A stretch of DNA of 64,000 bases from Lachnospiraceae bacterium JLR.KK002 (GCA_036941025.1 JAYMNP010000001.1:2130501-2194500), one strand, 5' to 3'; shown: positions 8,712 to 17,507, numbered from the stretch's first letter. The notes: generated from the letters alone by a model not told the origin. Translations and numbers: made by a program.

Positions 8712-10505
8712 TTATAAATTGAATATTTCTTCCAAGTCCTCATCGGACAGAAGCTCATAGGAAGTGCTGACAGGGTTAAGCGCAACAGCGTCTTTTGGAA
8801 TATCCCCGCCAAACACAAATGTTGCGACCGCCTGCGTCGGCTCGCCGTGGATATACGGCGGCTTCCCACCGTCGGCGGTCAGTTTCACGTTCGGGTGTTT
8901 CAAGATGTCGTACTTCAAATCCATGACGGGACGTTCCCCACGCACAAAAAGAAGTGCGTAGCGGTTGTCCAGCATACGCACCTCGTCTGGGGTTAAAAGC
9001 TCACGCCCCGAAATCTGGTAGTTGGTGGAATAGTTGCCGCTCCGCCCAGAGCTTTTCCCATAGGTGTTCGTGTCTATCGTGGCTTTTCCAAGAAGCTCAC
9101 TTACAAACTTATGGGTACTCTGCTCGTTGCCGCCGAGATAGAGGAACTCGTCGGCGTTCCCGACGATGCTTTCCCATTGTTTCTCGAATAATGCTTTGAG
9201 CTGTGCCAGATTTTGCAGGATAATCGAAACGGACACGCCCCTTGACCGCATGACGCTCAAAATCTTGTCAAAGTCATCGGGCAAACTGACGTTCGCAAAT
9301 TCATCCATAATGAACTGGCAGTGGACGGGCAGGCTCCCGCCGTACTTGTGGTCGGCGAGGTAGAATAACTGTTGGAATAGCTGCGTGTATAACAGCGACA
9401 CAAGGAAATTGAAACTGGTGTCGTTGTCTGGTATCAATGCGAACAGTGCAACTTTCTTCTCGCCCAAAGACGGCAAATCCAATTCGTCCGTGGCGGTCAA
9501 AGATGCAAGGCTTTCCAGATTGAACTTCTCAAGCCGTGCGGCGAGGGTTATCTGGATGCTCTTTAGCGTCTTGGCACTTCCGCTGTGGTAATCACGGTAA
9601 TATTTCAAAGCGATATGCTCTGGGTTTACCATCTCAAGACGGTCAAACAGTTCGTCAAGCGGGCTTACATAGCTGTCGTCGTCCTCCCTTACCTCGCCCG
9701 CCCTTAATAGCTCCATCACCATCGGGAAATTCTGCTCGTCTGGCGGGGCTTCGTATTTCAGATAGAACACGAGGGACAGAAGCAGCATACTCGCCGCTGT
9801 GTCCCAGAACGGGTCTTGCGACTGGCTTCCTTTCGGCGTGGTCGCCTTAAAGAGATTCGTCACAAGCCGCTGCACGTCGTTGTCATTTCTTAAATAGACA
9901 AAGGGATTGTAGCAATGGCTCTTGTGCATATTGATTAAATCAAGCACACGCACCTCATAGCCTTTCTTTTCCAGAAGCCCGCCCGTGTCACGGACAATCT
10001 CGCCTTTCGGGTCTAAGATTACCATTGACGTGTTGCACTGCATGACATTGGGCTTACAAAAAAATCTGGTCTTTCCTGCGCCAGAACCGCCCACCACAAG
10101 GATATTTAAGTTCCTCCTGTGTTTCTTCCCGTCAAGTCCGATGCGGACGCTCTGGGTCAGCAGCTTGTTCTCCGATGCGTTTTTATCTCGGTATTTTTTA
10201 TTAAGCGTACTTGCATTGCCCCATTTGGCAGAGCCGTGTTCCTCCCCCTTGCGGTAGTTCCTGCGTGTGGAGAAATAAACGCCGATTCCCATGCCGTAGG
10301 CAAGCAGGAAAATAAGGACAATTCTGGGAGTGTCCTCACATACCGTTATGGAAAACGGGTTCTCCATTGCCACGGACAGGTTGCCGATTATCTCCACGAT
10401 GCCGCCGCTGACATAAGGGGCAGTCAGCAGGGCAAGCCACACGACAGGCACGATTCCGCAGAGGGAGAGGATTAAGCCCGCCTTATAATCATCACCGTTC
10501 TTCAT
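8712..10505 (-). CDS. virD4: VirD4-like coupling protein (TraG/TraD family)
   Basis: 597 residues. Two N-terminal membrane helices (about 10-32 and 60-80) are followed by a cytoplasmic ATPase with Walker A VVGGSGAGKTRFF and Walker B FIMDEFANVSLPD. The conserved ILDPKGE motif follows Walker A. Coupling proteins bind the relaxase-DNA complex and feed it to the VirB4/VirB6 channel. Its start overlaps the preceding small gene by 14 bases. Length and motifs are intact. Confidence 0.95.
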   Translation of the reverse strand: MKNGDDYKAGLILSLCGIVPVVWLALLTAPYVSGGIVEIIGNLSVAMENPFSITVCEDTPRIVLIFLLAYGMGIGVYFSTRRNYRKGEEHGSAKWGNASTLNKKYRDKNASENKLLTQSVRIGLDGKKHRRNLNILVVGGSGAGKTRFFCKPNVMQCNTSMVILDPKGEIVRDTGGLLEKKGYEVRVLDLINMHKSHCYNPFVYLRNDNDVQRLVTNLFKATTPKGSQSQDPFWDTAASMLLLSLVFYLKYEAPPDEQNFPMVMELLRAGEVREDDDSYVSPLDELFDRLEMVNPEHIALKYYRDYHSGSAKTLKSIQITLAARLEKFNLESLASLTATDELDLPSLGEKKVALFALIPDNDTSFNFLVSLLYTQLFQQLFYLADHKYGGSLPVHCQFIMDEFANVSLPDDFDKILSVMRSRGVSVSIILQNLAQLKALFEKQWESIVGNADEFLYLGGNEQSTHKFVSELLGKATIDTNTYGKSSGRSGNYSTNYQISGRELLTPDEVRMLDNRYALLFVRGERPVMDLKYDILKHPNVKLTADGGKPPYIHGEPTQAVATFVFGGDIPKDAVALNPVSTSYELLSDEDLEEIFNL

Positions 10506-10689
10506 GGCACTTGCACGGGGCGACCTTTACTTTCTTGGTCGGGGCGTATGCCACCCTGCTTATCAGCTCGTCAACAGGCTCGGTGGGGCGTCCCTCCTGT
10601 ATCTGCTGCGTCCGCAGGGTGTTGAGGGCATTGAGGACGATGTTCTTATCGTATTTGTCCAATGCCAGATGGTATCGTTCTTCTTTCAT
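10492..10689 (-). CDS. Small conserved ICE protein upstream of virD4
   Basis: 65 residues, MKEERYHLALDKYDKNIV to CKCHEER. The ATG at 10687-10689 has GGAGG eight bases upstream; a GTG at 10698 is a weaker alternative. The sequence is helical, soluble and ends with a CxC pair. It overlaps virD4 by 14 bases, so the two are translationally coupled. The family is regularly seen in this place in related elements, but I know of no function. Confidence 0.7.
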   Translation of the reverse strand: MKEERYHLALDKYDKNIVLNALNTLRTQQIQEGRPTEPVDELISRVAYAPTKKVKVAPCKCHEER

Positions 10690-11426
10690 GGGCTGCACCT
10701 CCGATTAGCGTTCCTGCTCCTTATGCTTGGGCGGCTTGTTCTTCTCAAGGCTCCTATACATATCCGACTGGATTTCGCCCAGAACGTCACGCATTGAGCC
10801 AAGCTGCCCCTTAAATCCCTGCGTTTCCATGCCCGCAAACTCTTTCGGGAGATTGTCGAAGCGGAAGCCTTTGGTGTCCACGCCGTAGCGGGAGCTTACC
10901 ATATAGGCGACGCAGAACGACTTGAACTCTGAAGCGTCACGGCTCTCCTTGTGTTTGCAGTCAAAGACCGCCGCCGACACTTCCTTTGCCATGCTGACAA
11001 AGAGCTGCTCCTCGGAAAGCCCCGTCTTGATGAAGATGGTCTGCTGTGCGCTGTCGAAAAAAGCAGGCAGCTCAAGGTCGTCCATTGGCACAAAGGAAAC
11101 GGGGCTTGCGTCAATCATCGCCGACACAAGCTCCCGCATGGTTTTGGCTTCCTGCGGCTGCTGCCTGTCCTTTGCCGAGGTCTGGGAAATGTCATAGACT
11201 ATCTTGGCGTTGTAGCCGACCGCCTTTGAGCCGTCCTCCCGCTCATATTCTTTCCCCGGCTCAAGGATGGTGACTTTCTGTGCGTCCTTGTCCACATAGG
11301 CACGGCTCTGTTTCCAACTGCCGTAATCTTTTAACTGTGTTGCTTCGGGCATCTGCGCCGAAACCAAGATGGCGTTGTTGATTTTGTCAAGATTAGTTGA
11401 CACATTTTCCTCAGGGATTTTGTATC

Positions 11427-12335
11427 CTATGCTGCTTCTTTCAGGGAATCATAGTATCGCTGCCGTTTTATCATGGGAGGAAGGCCTCCATTAGAGGAAC
11501 AGATCCTCCGGTTATTCCAATAGCTGATGAAATATCTCCAGATCAGGGTTTTCAGTTCATCCGTGCTCATCTTCTCTGTATCGTAACGGTCATAGAGTAG
11601 TTCAGATTTCATTCTGGCCCACATGCTCTCGCAGCGGGCGTTATCATGGCATCTGCCGCCTGCACTGTTCATGCTCTGCCGTATGCCATACTTCCGGATT
11701 ACATCCCGGTAAAGCTGGCTCGTGTACTGGCTTCCCCTGTCACTGTGGATAATTGCCCCATGGATGTCCGGATATGTCTTCGCCGCGTTTTCCAGTGTCC
11801 GCGCACATAATGGAGCTTTCATATTAGTATCCATCGCCAGTCCAACCACGCTGGAATCGAAGCAGTCAAAAACAGCCGAAACATACAGCTTTCCATCGCT
11901 GGCTTTGATCTCTGTTATGTCTGTTACACACTTGACCAGCGGCTTCTCTGACTTAAAATCACGTTTTAACAGATCTTCTGATTTCCGGGCTTGCCGATCC
12001 GCTTTCGTGATTCCGTTTGGTTTGCGCCTGGGATGGTGGCTGATGCCGATATCCTCCATGACACGGTAAACAGTACGTTCGCTGGGAATATCCACATTTT
12101 CAGGCTGTTTTAACATTAATGCCTGATACATACGGATCCGGCCGTAGGTGTCATTACAATCATCTTCCTCAAGGATTTCCATCATGGCGTCTGCCAGGGG
12201 CTGATACTTCCATGGGCGGTCTTTATTTGCAAGGTACTGGTAGAATCCCTGCCTGCTGACATGAAGGGTTCTACAGTAAAAGAAGATATCCCCTTTTAAT
12301 TTGCCGTCTTTGGTTTTAAGAGCAATGAACTTCAT
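11427..12335 (-). CDS. IS3-family transposase OrfB (DDE integrase)
   Basis: 302 residues: an HTH_21-type N-terminal region, then an rve catalytic core. The DDE residues are visible in CVTDITEIKA, IIHSDRGSQYTS and DNARCESMWARMKSE. The ATG overlaps the TGA of OrfA in ATGA, so it could be made by coupling. In this family a -1 frameshift usually gives an OrfAB fusion, but I see no canonical A6G/A7 slippery site at the overlap. The frame is intact, so the element could be active. Confidence 0.93.
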   Translation of the reverse strand: MKFIALKTKDGKLKGDIFFYCRTLHVSRQGFYQYLANKDRPWKYQPLADAMMEILEEDDCNDTYGRIRMYQALMLKQPENVDIPSERTVYRVMEDIGISHHPRRKPNGITKADRQARKSEDLLKRDFKSEKPLVKCVTDITEIKASDGKLYVSAVFDCFDSSVVGLAMDTNMKAPLCARTLENAAKTYPDIHGAIIHSDRGSQYTSQLYRDVIRKYGIRQSMNSAGGRCHDNARCESMWARMKSELLYDRYDTEKMSTDELKTLIWRYFISYWNNRRICSSNGGLPPMIKRQRYYDSLKEAA

Positions 12336-12670
12336 TCTTTCGTTTTTGCTGACCTCAGACGGCTCGCGGCGAAAAAAGCGCTGGCTTCCTCCAGAAAGTC
12401 ATTTTCCTTCTTCAAACGGCGGATTTCTTTTTCCTGTTCCTTAACCAGCTGGCGGAGCTGAAGAAGTTCCTGGTTAAGGGTCATGGCGCTTTGCGGAGTT
12501 TGTGAACCTGCCCCAAGGTCGAGGCTGCCAGGGCGGTTGGCCCGTACCCAGCCATACATGGTATTCTTTGGAACCCCCAGTTCTTTAGCGGCCTTTGCTT
12601 GTCCGATTTCCTTTGCCAGTTTCACTGCCTGTACTTTGTATTCATGGTCGTATTGCCTGTTTTCTGCCAT
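12332..12670 (-). CDS. IS3-family transposase OrfA
   Basis: 112 residues: an HTH_Tnp_1 domain (YDHEYKVQAVKLAKEIGQAK, then ELGVPKNTMYGWVR) followed by a leucine-zipper-like coiled coil (LLQLRQLVKEQEKEIRRLKK). This protein binds the element's ends and dimerises through the coil. AAGGAGTGAACAAAA precedes the ATG at 12668-12670. Confidence 0.93.
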   Translation of the reverse strand: MAENRQYDHEYKVQAVKLAKEIGQAKAAKELGVPKNTMYGWVRANRPGSLDLGAGSQTPQSAMTLNQELLQLRQLVKEQEKEIRRLKKENDFLEEASAFFAASRLRSAKTKE

Positions 12671-12943
12671 TTTTGTTCACTCCTTATCCTCTTGATTATA
12701 TCTCAAATCCTTGAGAATGGGCTGTCAACTTTTTTTATACCACATCATTGTTGACGGAGTAGCGGTCAAAATGCCCCTGCACGTCAAGGTACTGCTGAAA
12801 CGCACCTCCGTCCGCCATCATTTTTTCGCAGGTCGTGTCTATCAGCTCATAGGCTGCTTTCCGCTGCTCCTGTTTCTGCGCCGCCCATTCCTCTTTGTTA
12901 AAAGGTCTGCCTCCGCCGCTGAATACGTCATAAATGCTCATGC

Positions 12944-13810
12944 TTATCTTGCTCCTTTCGATTTTGGTTTCCGTTTCCGCTTCTGGGGCTGCTTATGCTC
13001 CGTCTTTCCTGCGGTCGGCTTTTTCGCCCTGTCGGGAGATTTCTCTTTGTCAAGATTCGGGGAAGCGTCCACTTCCTGCTCCTTGCTGCTCTCCTTGATT
13101 TTCCGCAGTTCCTCCCTGACTGACGGCTTCTCCGCCTTAGCCATAGTAGCCCCCTCTGCGGGCTTCCTTTGCTGCTTTGAGGTAGGCTCGGACAGAGGGG
13201 ATTTTTCTGTCTTTGCCACCGAGGGGTTTGGGGCGTTTTCCTCCTTCTGCATGGGCTTTCCCATAAGGGCGTCCATGAGCCTGTCTTTCTCCGCCTTTTC
13301 CTCCACGCCGACGTCTGGCTCTGGCTGACCGTCCTTTGCCCCTGCGTCTTTTGCATCTGCGGTCTTGGCATCTTTCGCCTTCCCCTTTTCCCCTTTCGAT
13401 TTCTCCGCTTCGGTCACGATGGAAGCGGTATCTACGGAAGCAAGATTGAACCGCTCCACGATGCGGCTGATTTTCGATGCGTCCTCCGCACGGGCAATCA
13501 CGTCCACCTCCGCATTGGGGTCTTTGTTCTTGCGGTCTGCAAGGACGCAGTAGAGTACGCCGTACTTCTTCGCTTCCTGCGTGAACTTCTTCAAGTCGCC
13601 GCTCTTTACGGTAAAGACTTTTAATTCTTTCCCAGAGCGGAGCATGTTTGTGAGCCTTGCCTTTCCTTTGGTTTTCTGTTCCTCTTTTAAAATGGAGTAG
13701 AGCAGGATGGCGATGTTTTTCGCACCTGCCCCCGTGATTCTGGCTGCGACCTCAAATCCCTCCAAGCTCATCCTTACGATTTGCTCCGCCGCTTCGCCGC
13801 CTGTGTTCAT
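12944..13810 (-). CDS. pcfB: PcfB-family protein (DUF3801)
   Basis: 288 residues. The N-terminal 130 residues form the DUF3801 domain (GEAAEQIVRMSLEGFEVAARI, NIAILLYSILKEEQKTKGK), and the rest is a low-complexity Lys/Glu/Pro-rich tail, probably disordered. In the enterococcal pCF10 system PcfB is an accessory factor between the relaxase and the VirD4-like coupling protein. The start overlaps the relaxase 3' end by 59 bases, and AAAGGAGCTGATGAAGC lies upstream. The strong overlap indicates coupled synthesis with the relaxase. Confidence 0.88.
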   Translation of the reverse strand: MNTGGEAAEQIVRMSLEGFEVAARITGAGAKNIAILLYSILKEEQKTKGKARLTNMLRSGKELKVFTVKSGDLKKFTQEAKKYGVLYCVLADRKNKDPNAEVDVIARAEDASKISRIVERFNLASVDTASIVTEAEKSKGEKGKAKDAKTADAKDAGAKDGQPEPDVGVEEKAEKDRLMDALMGKPMQKEENAPNPSVAKTEKSPLSEPTSKQQRKPAEGATMAKAEKPSVREELRKIKESSKEQEVDASPNLDKEKSPDRAKKPTAGKTEHKQPQKRKRKPKSKGAR

Positions 13811-15164
13811 GCTTCATCAGCTCCTTTCCTTTCTGTTCTTTTTCATCTGCCCGTATGGTCTGCAACTTCTCCTTGATAGTGTTGCTTCGGGCAAGCACAC
13901 CGTCGCATAATCTGACCTCCCTCCGCAGTGTTTTCATCCTCTCCGTGATTTCCGAGAGCCGAGCCTTGACCGCTTCTTTTTCTTCCCCGACAGATTTTCG
14001 GGATTGGGAGTAAAGCCCCTTGCGCTGTTCGGTCAGCTCCTGCATCTCGGATTCCAGAGAGCTTTTATAAGACAAAAGCTGCCCCGCCGTGTCGATATGG
14101 TTGCGGCAGAGCAGCCTTGTTTCGTTTGTGATGGCATCCATCTTCAGCAAGTCGTCTTTCAGAAGATAGTGAAGCCGTGCGTAATTCTGTTGTTTCTTCT
14201 TTGGCAGGATGCCGAGCTTGTAGCAGTAGTGGAGATACAGCCCACGCAAGCCGCCGATTTTCTTGGCATCCTTTAATGCGCCTTTTACCTTTATCACTCT
14301 GACCTGCGGCTGTTCTTTGGAAAAGTTCTGGAACTTCACTGCATAGGAATTTTCCTTGATGCGTTCCGTTATCCTCTCGTTGGTGTAATCTTCGCCGAGC
14401 TTATAGAGACGCTTCGGTCTTTGCCACCCTTTGCCGATTATCGTCCAGTATTTTCGGTTGGGGTCAAAATTGATGCGGTATCCCATTTCCGACAACTGAC
14501 GGTCAAAGTCTTTCAGCGTAAATGACTTGCTGATGGCTTCATCCACCGCCTGCCGTGCCACGGCATCCCTCGTAGGCAGACCGTTCTTCTCGGCTTGGCA
14601 GAGGACATAGGGCTTCTTCCTGCCGCTTGGGTGTTCGATGACCGATAGGGAATACTCACGGCACAATTCATCCGAACGCTGGCGGAGCAGCCGCAGGTTC
14701 TTCTTGTTGTCATGGTAATGCCTGCCGTCAATATAAGAAACAGAGTTTACGACAAAGTGGTTGTGCAGGCATTCTGTGTTCAGATGCGTCGCCACGATTA
14801 CTTGAAACCTTTCTCCCCACATCTTCTCCGCCAGCTTCACGCCGACCTCATGTGCCTGCTCTGGCGTGACCTCGCCCGCTTTAAAACTCTGGAAACCGTG
14901 ATAACAGACTATTTCGCTCTGGTCGTTCCACCCCGCTTTCGCAATCATCATCTCGTCCCTTGCGGTGGCGGGGTCGCAGTTTACGCCCGTGACGAAAAAC
15001 TGCCGCTCGGTCTTGTCGCCGTTGGTGGCGTACTTCATCACGTCGCCCATCGCCTGCAAGTCTGCATCCGTGTATTTTGGGTTGGCGGTCTTTTCTGGGT
15101 TCTCCGCATAGTCGATGGGGTGGTCGAGCCTGCCTTTTACATCCCATATCTCGCAGACCGCCAT
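13752..15164 (-). CDS. MobP-type relaxase
   Basis: 470 residues starting MAVCEIWDVKGRLDHPIDYA. The relaxase/mobilisation nuclease domain occupies about residues 1-260. It has a Tyr near the N-terminus (DYAENPE), and the metal-binding histidine motif reads HLNTECLHNHFVVNSV. Such enzymes nick oriT, stay bound to the 5' end and pilot the strand through the VirD4 channel. The start is fixed by a TGATG overlap with mobC (stop 15164-15166, start 15162-15164). The C-terminus is helical and charged and overlaps pcfB. Confidence 0.93.
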   Translation of the reverse strand: MAVCEIWDVKGRLDHPIDYAENPEKTANPKYTDADLQAMGDVMKYATNGDKTERQFFVTGVNCDPATARDEMMIAKAGWNDQSEIVCYHGFQSFKAGEVTPEQAHEVGVKLAEKMWGERFQVIVATHLNTECLHNHFVVNSVSYIDGRHYHDNKKNLRLLRQRSDELCREYSLSVIEHPSGRKKPYVLCQAEKNGLPTRDAVARQAVDEAISKSFTLKDFDRQLSEMGYRINFDPNRKYWTIIGKGWQRPKRLYKLGEDYTNERITERIKENSYAVKFQNFSKEQPQVRVIKVKGALKDAKKIGGLRGLYLHYCYKLGILPKKKQQNYARLHYLLKDDLLKMDAITNETRLLCRNHIDTAGQLLSYKSSLESEMQELTEQRKGLYSQSRKSVGEEKEAVKARLSEITERMKTLRREVRLCDGVLARSNTIKEKLQTIRADEKEQKGKELMKHEHRRRSGGANRKDELGGI

Positions 15165-15496
15165 CAGCCAGACATCTTCCTCGGCACAAGATAGCATCTG
15201 CCCACGTCCAGACGGAAGTCCCGCCAACGCTTCGCTTCGTCATAGAGCATCGGCGTGTCTACAAAGTTTAGGGCGTTCGCCTTTGCCGCAAGCTGGTTGA
15301 TGCGGTTGCCGATGGCGGACAATTCCCGCATGATTTTATAAAACTCTGGGTCTGGCTTCTCGCACAGGCGGTAGCCCATGACCATCGACTGGAGCAGGGC
15401 TTGTCTGGAGTGTCCCGACCTCTCCGCAAGGGAGCAGAGGTATTCAGCTTCTTCCTCGGTCAGTCGGAACAGTATCTGCACGTTTCGTTTCCGCAT
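15164..15496 (-). CDS. mobC: MobC-like relaxosome accessory protein
   Basis: 110 residues. It starts with a ribbon-helix-helix-like segment (MRKRNVQILFRLTEEEAEYL) followed by the MobC signature region (ELSAIGNRINQLAAKAN). MobC proteins bind oriT and help the relaxase open the DNA. GGGGGA sits before the ATG at 15494-15496; a longer in-frame extension upstream overlaps the DUF3789 gene and lacks a good start. It is translationally coupled to the relaxase by TGATG. Confidence 0.9.
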   Translation of the reverse strand: MRKRNVQILFRLTEEEAEYLCSLAERSGHSRQALLQSMVMGYRLCEKPDPEFYKIMRELSAIGNRINQLAAKANALNFVDTPMLYDEAKRWRDFRLDVGRCYLVPRKMSG

Positions 15497-15608
15497 CCAA
15501 ATCCCCCTTTCCCTCGGAAAGCCTGTTAATCTGCAGCACGCACATACACGCCACGCCGCACATCCCTCCGAGCGTCGTGCCGAGGATAAAATATATAAAT
15601 TCACTCAT
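15444..15608 (-). CDS. DUF3789-type small membrane protein
   Basis: 54 residues, MSEFIYFILGTTLGGMCGVA onward, with one membrane helix in the first 25 residues and a charged C-terminal tail. GGAATCCAAGA precedes the ATG. I recognise it as the DUF3789 family, which is nearly always found just upstream of mobC in these elements. It overlaps mobC by 53 bases in another frame. Function unknown. Confidence 0.8.
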   Translation of the reverse strand: MSEFIYFILGTTLGGMCGVACMCVLQINRLSEGKGDLDAETKRADTVPTDRGRS

Positions 15609-15679
15609 TCTTGGATTCCTTTCTGTGACCGCCGTGCCGCACACGGCATGGCGGTATACTTTGGCATTGTTCTTTTTAC

Positions 15680-15768
15680 GGGGTATTAGGGGAGCTTTCC
15701 CCTAACAAGCGAATTTTGTTTCCATCGGCAGATGGATAACCAAATTCAGTGCTTGGTAAGACGTGTTC
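15680..15768. other. Candidate origin of transfer (oriT)
   Basis: The only intergenic gap in the mobilisation block, directly upstream of DUF3789-mobC-relaxase. It contains two inverted repeats. One is a perfect TAGGGGA-gct-TTCCCCTA at 15687-15704. The other is a longer near-perfect one, GAATTTTGTTTCCATC (15711-15726) against GATGGATAACCAAATTC (15731-15747). Relaxase targets are typically long inverted repeats next to mobC. The nick position is not visible; the GC-containing stretch to the right of the long repeat (15748-15768) is the obvious place. Confidence 0.6.
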
Positions 15769-16059
15769 TTATTCCCCGCCCTCATACATACATTCTCCAC
15801 ACATCGGGCAGAAGTACGGGCAGTCTGAACAATCCACATCCTCTAAGCCACCGCCCTCTCTTTCCATTTCTTCACATCCGTCCTCATTTTCGTCCTTAAT
15901 GTCCGCTTCCCCGCAGACAAAATCCTCATTGGAAAATGCGATAAGGTCGGTGTCAAACAGGATAATCTTTAACTTTTCCGCCGCCTGTTCGGGGCTGTCT
16001 GCATAGATGGAAACGGTCTTTTCAAAGTGACCTGTGAGCGTAATATCATACTGTTTCAA
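15769..16059 (-). CDS. DpnD/PcfM-family protein
   Basis: 96 residues. I choose the TTG at 16057-16059 because AGAGGAAG lies six bases upstream and the family begins M-K-Q-Y; a TTG at 16113 has no ribosome site. The N-terminal part (KQYDITLTGHFEKTVSIYA) is the DpnD/PcfM domain. The C-terminus is acidic and ends in a cysteine cluster (CSDCPYFCPMCGEC), which could bind zinc. It lies between the TOPRIM gene and the candidate oriT. Function unknown. Confidence 0.8.
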   Translation of the reverse strand: MKQYDITLTGHFEKTVSIYADSPEQAAEKLKIILFDTDLIAFSNEDFVCGEADIKDENEDGCEEMEREGGGLEDVDCSDCPYFCPMCGECMYEGGE

Positions 16060-16134
16060 TGGCAACTTCCTCTCTTTCTTTTTCGATTTTTCTTTGCCGT
16101 CTAGCTGTTCCAATCAGAAAAAATCATCCGACAA

Positions 16135-17124
16135 TCAGCGGGCATCACTCCTTTCACAACTCATTTTCTGCCTTGCAATCCCAAGATACAACATTAAAAA
16201 ATCGTTGAAGTCCTTGCCGACTGGCGGCGGTTCATCAACGATTCGGTAGTCTTTCTGCAACAATTCTTTTAAGGCTGCGGTACATAAGCGACCTGCCTTG
16301 TCCTTATCCAGATGCAGATAGATGGTATTGATTTGCGGGTTTGCTTTCAAAAAAGTCGTGAGGGCAACGGGGATTTTGCTGTCCTTTATCTCTTTCTTTG
16401 GCTGATACACCCCCGAAAGAGAAAGCAGGTTTTCCGCTTTGTAATCTTTCCCCTCACACTTTAAATAAGTGGCATAGGACAATAAATCAATGGCAGCTTC
16501 AAATAAATGCACCGAAGCACACGGTTCTCTCGCCAGAAGCCGAAACGAATACCGCTTGTCGCTGCCCGATGCATCACGCTTAAAGCTGCTGATTGTGCCA
16601 CGGCAGGCGGCGTATTTGGGCGTTCCGCTTTCATCCTTGCCGATAAAAACGGCGTTGTGGTAGTCGGCACTCTCGAAAATAATCCCCTCGGCGATGCACT
16701 CCTGGATAAGCTGATAATCAATGCCACGCCCGAAAAGATACTTCGCCACCCTGTCGCAATTTTTGTTTTTCGGCGGCAGGAGCAGCACCTTTGGCTCGTC
16801 TTTTTTCACGGCAGGAGGCGGCGGCTTCCAGTCCGCCATCGTCTGCCCCGTGAGGATTTCCACGGCTTCTACAAAGCCGTATTCCTTAACTTTCATCAGA
16901 TAATCAAGGGCGGAATATCCGCCGAAGCCCCTCGACCACCAGTACCATTTGTCGTTGGAAATCTTTAGGCTGTCATGCTCTGCGGTACAGTACACGTTCG
17001 TTGTGCCTTTGACCTTGACAAGATTGCTCGGCTCATAAGCTCTAAGATAGGAAAGCAGGTCTATCTGCCTTACCTGTTCAAGCACGTCTGGGTCAATCTG
17101 CACATAAGCTCTGCTACTTTTCAA
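16135..17124 (-). CDS. DUF3991/TOPRIM primase-like protein
   Basis: 329 residues. The N-terminal DUF3991 region (residues 1-90) resembles a degenerate CHC2-type primase domain (YCTAEHDSLKISN, WYWWSRGFGGYSALDYLM). A C-terminal TOPRIM-like domain has the acidic motifs HLFEAAIDLLSYAT and IYLHLDKDKAGR. Related proteins are thought to prime or process transferred single-stranded DNA; the activity is inferred. The start is TTG (17122-17124) behind AAAGGTGATG. A diverged copy of the first 86 codons lies at 19100-19360. Confidence 0.88.
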   Translation of the reverse strand: MKSSRAYVQIDPDVLEQVRQIDLLSYLRAYEPSNLVKVKGTTNVYCTAEHDSLKISNDKWYWWSRGFGGYSALDYLMKVKEYGFVEAVEILTGQTMADWKPPPPAVKKDEPKVLLLPPKNKNCDRVAKYLFGRGIDYQLIQECIAEGIIFESADYHNAVFIGKDESGTPKYAACRGTISSFKRDASGSDKRYSFRLLAREPCASVHLFEAAIDLLSYATYLKCEGKDYKAENLLSLSGVYQPKKEIKDSKIPVALTTFLKANPQINTIYLHLDKDKAGRLCTAALKELLQKDYRIVDEPPPVGKDFNDFLMLYLGIARQKMSCERSDAR

Positions 17125-17133
17125 TAAATAACA

Positions 17134-17481
17134 TCACCTTTCTTTCCCAGACAAAATCTTTTCCGTCTTAACCATATAGGACTTAAAATCAGCGATGGTC
17201 TGGCGTAAATCTTCCATGTGAGAATCGTCCTTTTCAAGCCATTCCTCATAAATATCCCGCAAAAGATTCGGTGACTTCATAAGGGCTTTTACTGCCTGCG
17301 GGGAATAATCCGCTTCGGAAAAGCACTCTGCAATGTCACTCTTTATGATAATTTGATATGCGGCATCGTAAACTTCCTGCGGGCTTTTGCTTAGAATGTC
17401 CTCACGGAAATCGGCAAACTCACGCTGTACTTTTTCAGCCAGTTTTTGATTAAGGGACTGTCTGTACGCTTGGTAATCCAA
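17134..17481 (-). CDS. DUF3848-domain protein
   Basis: 115 residues, soluble and helical, starting at TTG (17479-17481) behind AAGGAGGTGTG. Characteristic segments are NQKLAEKVQREFADFREDIL and YEEWLEKDDSHMEDL. I recognise DUF3848, a common partner of the DUF3991 gene in Tn1549-type elements, sometimes fused to other domains. It lies 9 bases upstream of the DUF3991 gene and behind a hairpin leader shared with the second copy. Function unknown. Confidence 0.82.
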   Translation of the reverse strand: MDYQAYRQSLNQKLAEKVQREFADFREDILSKSPQEVYDAAYQIIIKSDIAECFSEADYSPQAVKALMKSPNLLRDIYEEWLEKDDSHMEDLRQTIADFKSYMVKTEKILSGKER

Positions 17482-17507
17482 TTACACACCTCCTTGAAAA
17501 TAAAATA

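Larger units (their letters stand above)
11379..12747 (-). mobile_element. IS3-family (IS150 group) insertion sequence, 1369 bp
   Basis: Ends are imperfect inverted repeats of about 24-25 bp. Both start TGAT and both contain AGTTGACA at their inner side. A 4-bp direct repeat TTGT flanks the element (11375-11378 and 12748-12751), and excising the element plus one repeat restores the interrupted ArdC-like frame, which fixes the boundaries. Two overlapping transposase frames fill it. The 4-bp duplication fits the 3-4 bp usual for the IS150 group. Confidence 0.88.
10705..12941 (-). pseudogene. ArdC-like protein gene interrupted by an IS3-family element
   Basis: The N-terminal 65 codons (12748-12941, MSIYDVFSGGGRPFNKEEW to RYSVNN) and the C-terminal 222 codons (10705-11378, AILVSAQMPEATQ onward) are separated by an insertion sequence. 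Removing 11379-12747 and one TTGT copy rejoins them in frame as RYSVNNAILVSAQ, a 287-residue protein. The N-terminal half resembles ArdC-type single-strand-DNA-binding domains (QMPEATQLKDYGSWKQSRAYVDKDA). The C-terminal half resembles a zincin-like domain but lacks an HExxH motif. ArdC proteins protect entering DNA from restriction. The N-terminal fragment now ends NNDVV-stop; the C-terminal one is probably untranslated or starts at a GTG (11403). Confidence 0.85.

Noticed and set aside
12332..12350. Programmed -1 frameshift between IS3 OrfA and OrfB
   Set aside because: No canonical slippery heptamer in the right phase; the visible feature is an ATGA stop/start overlap, which suggests coupling instead.
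13365..15689. Plus-strand frames opposite pcfB, relaxase and mobC
   Set aside because: Shadows of well-identified genes; none has a start with a plausible ribosome site.
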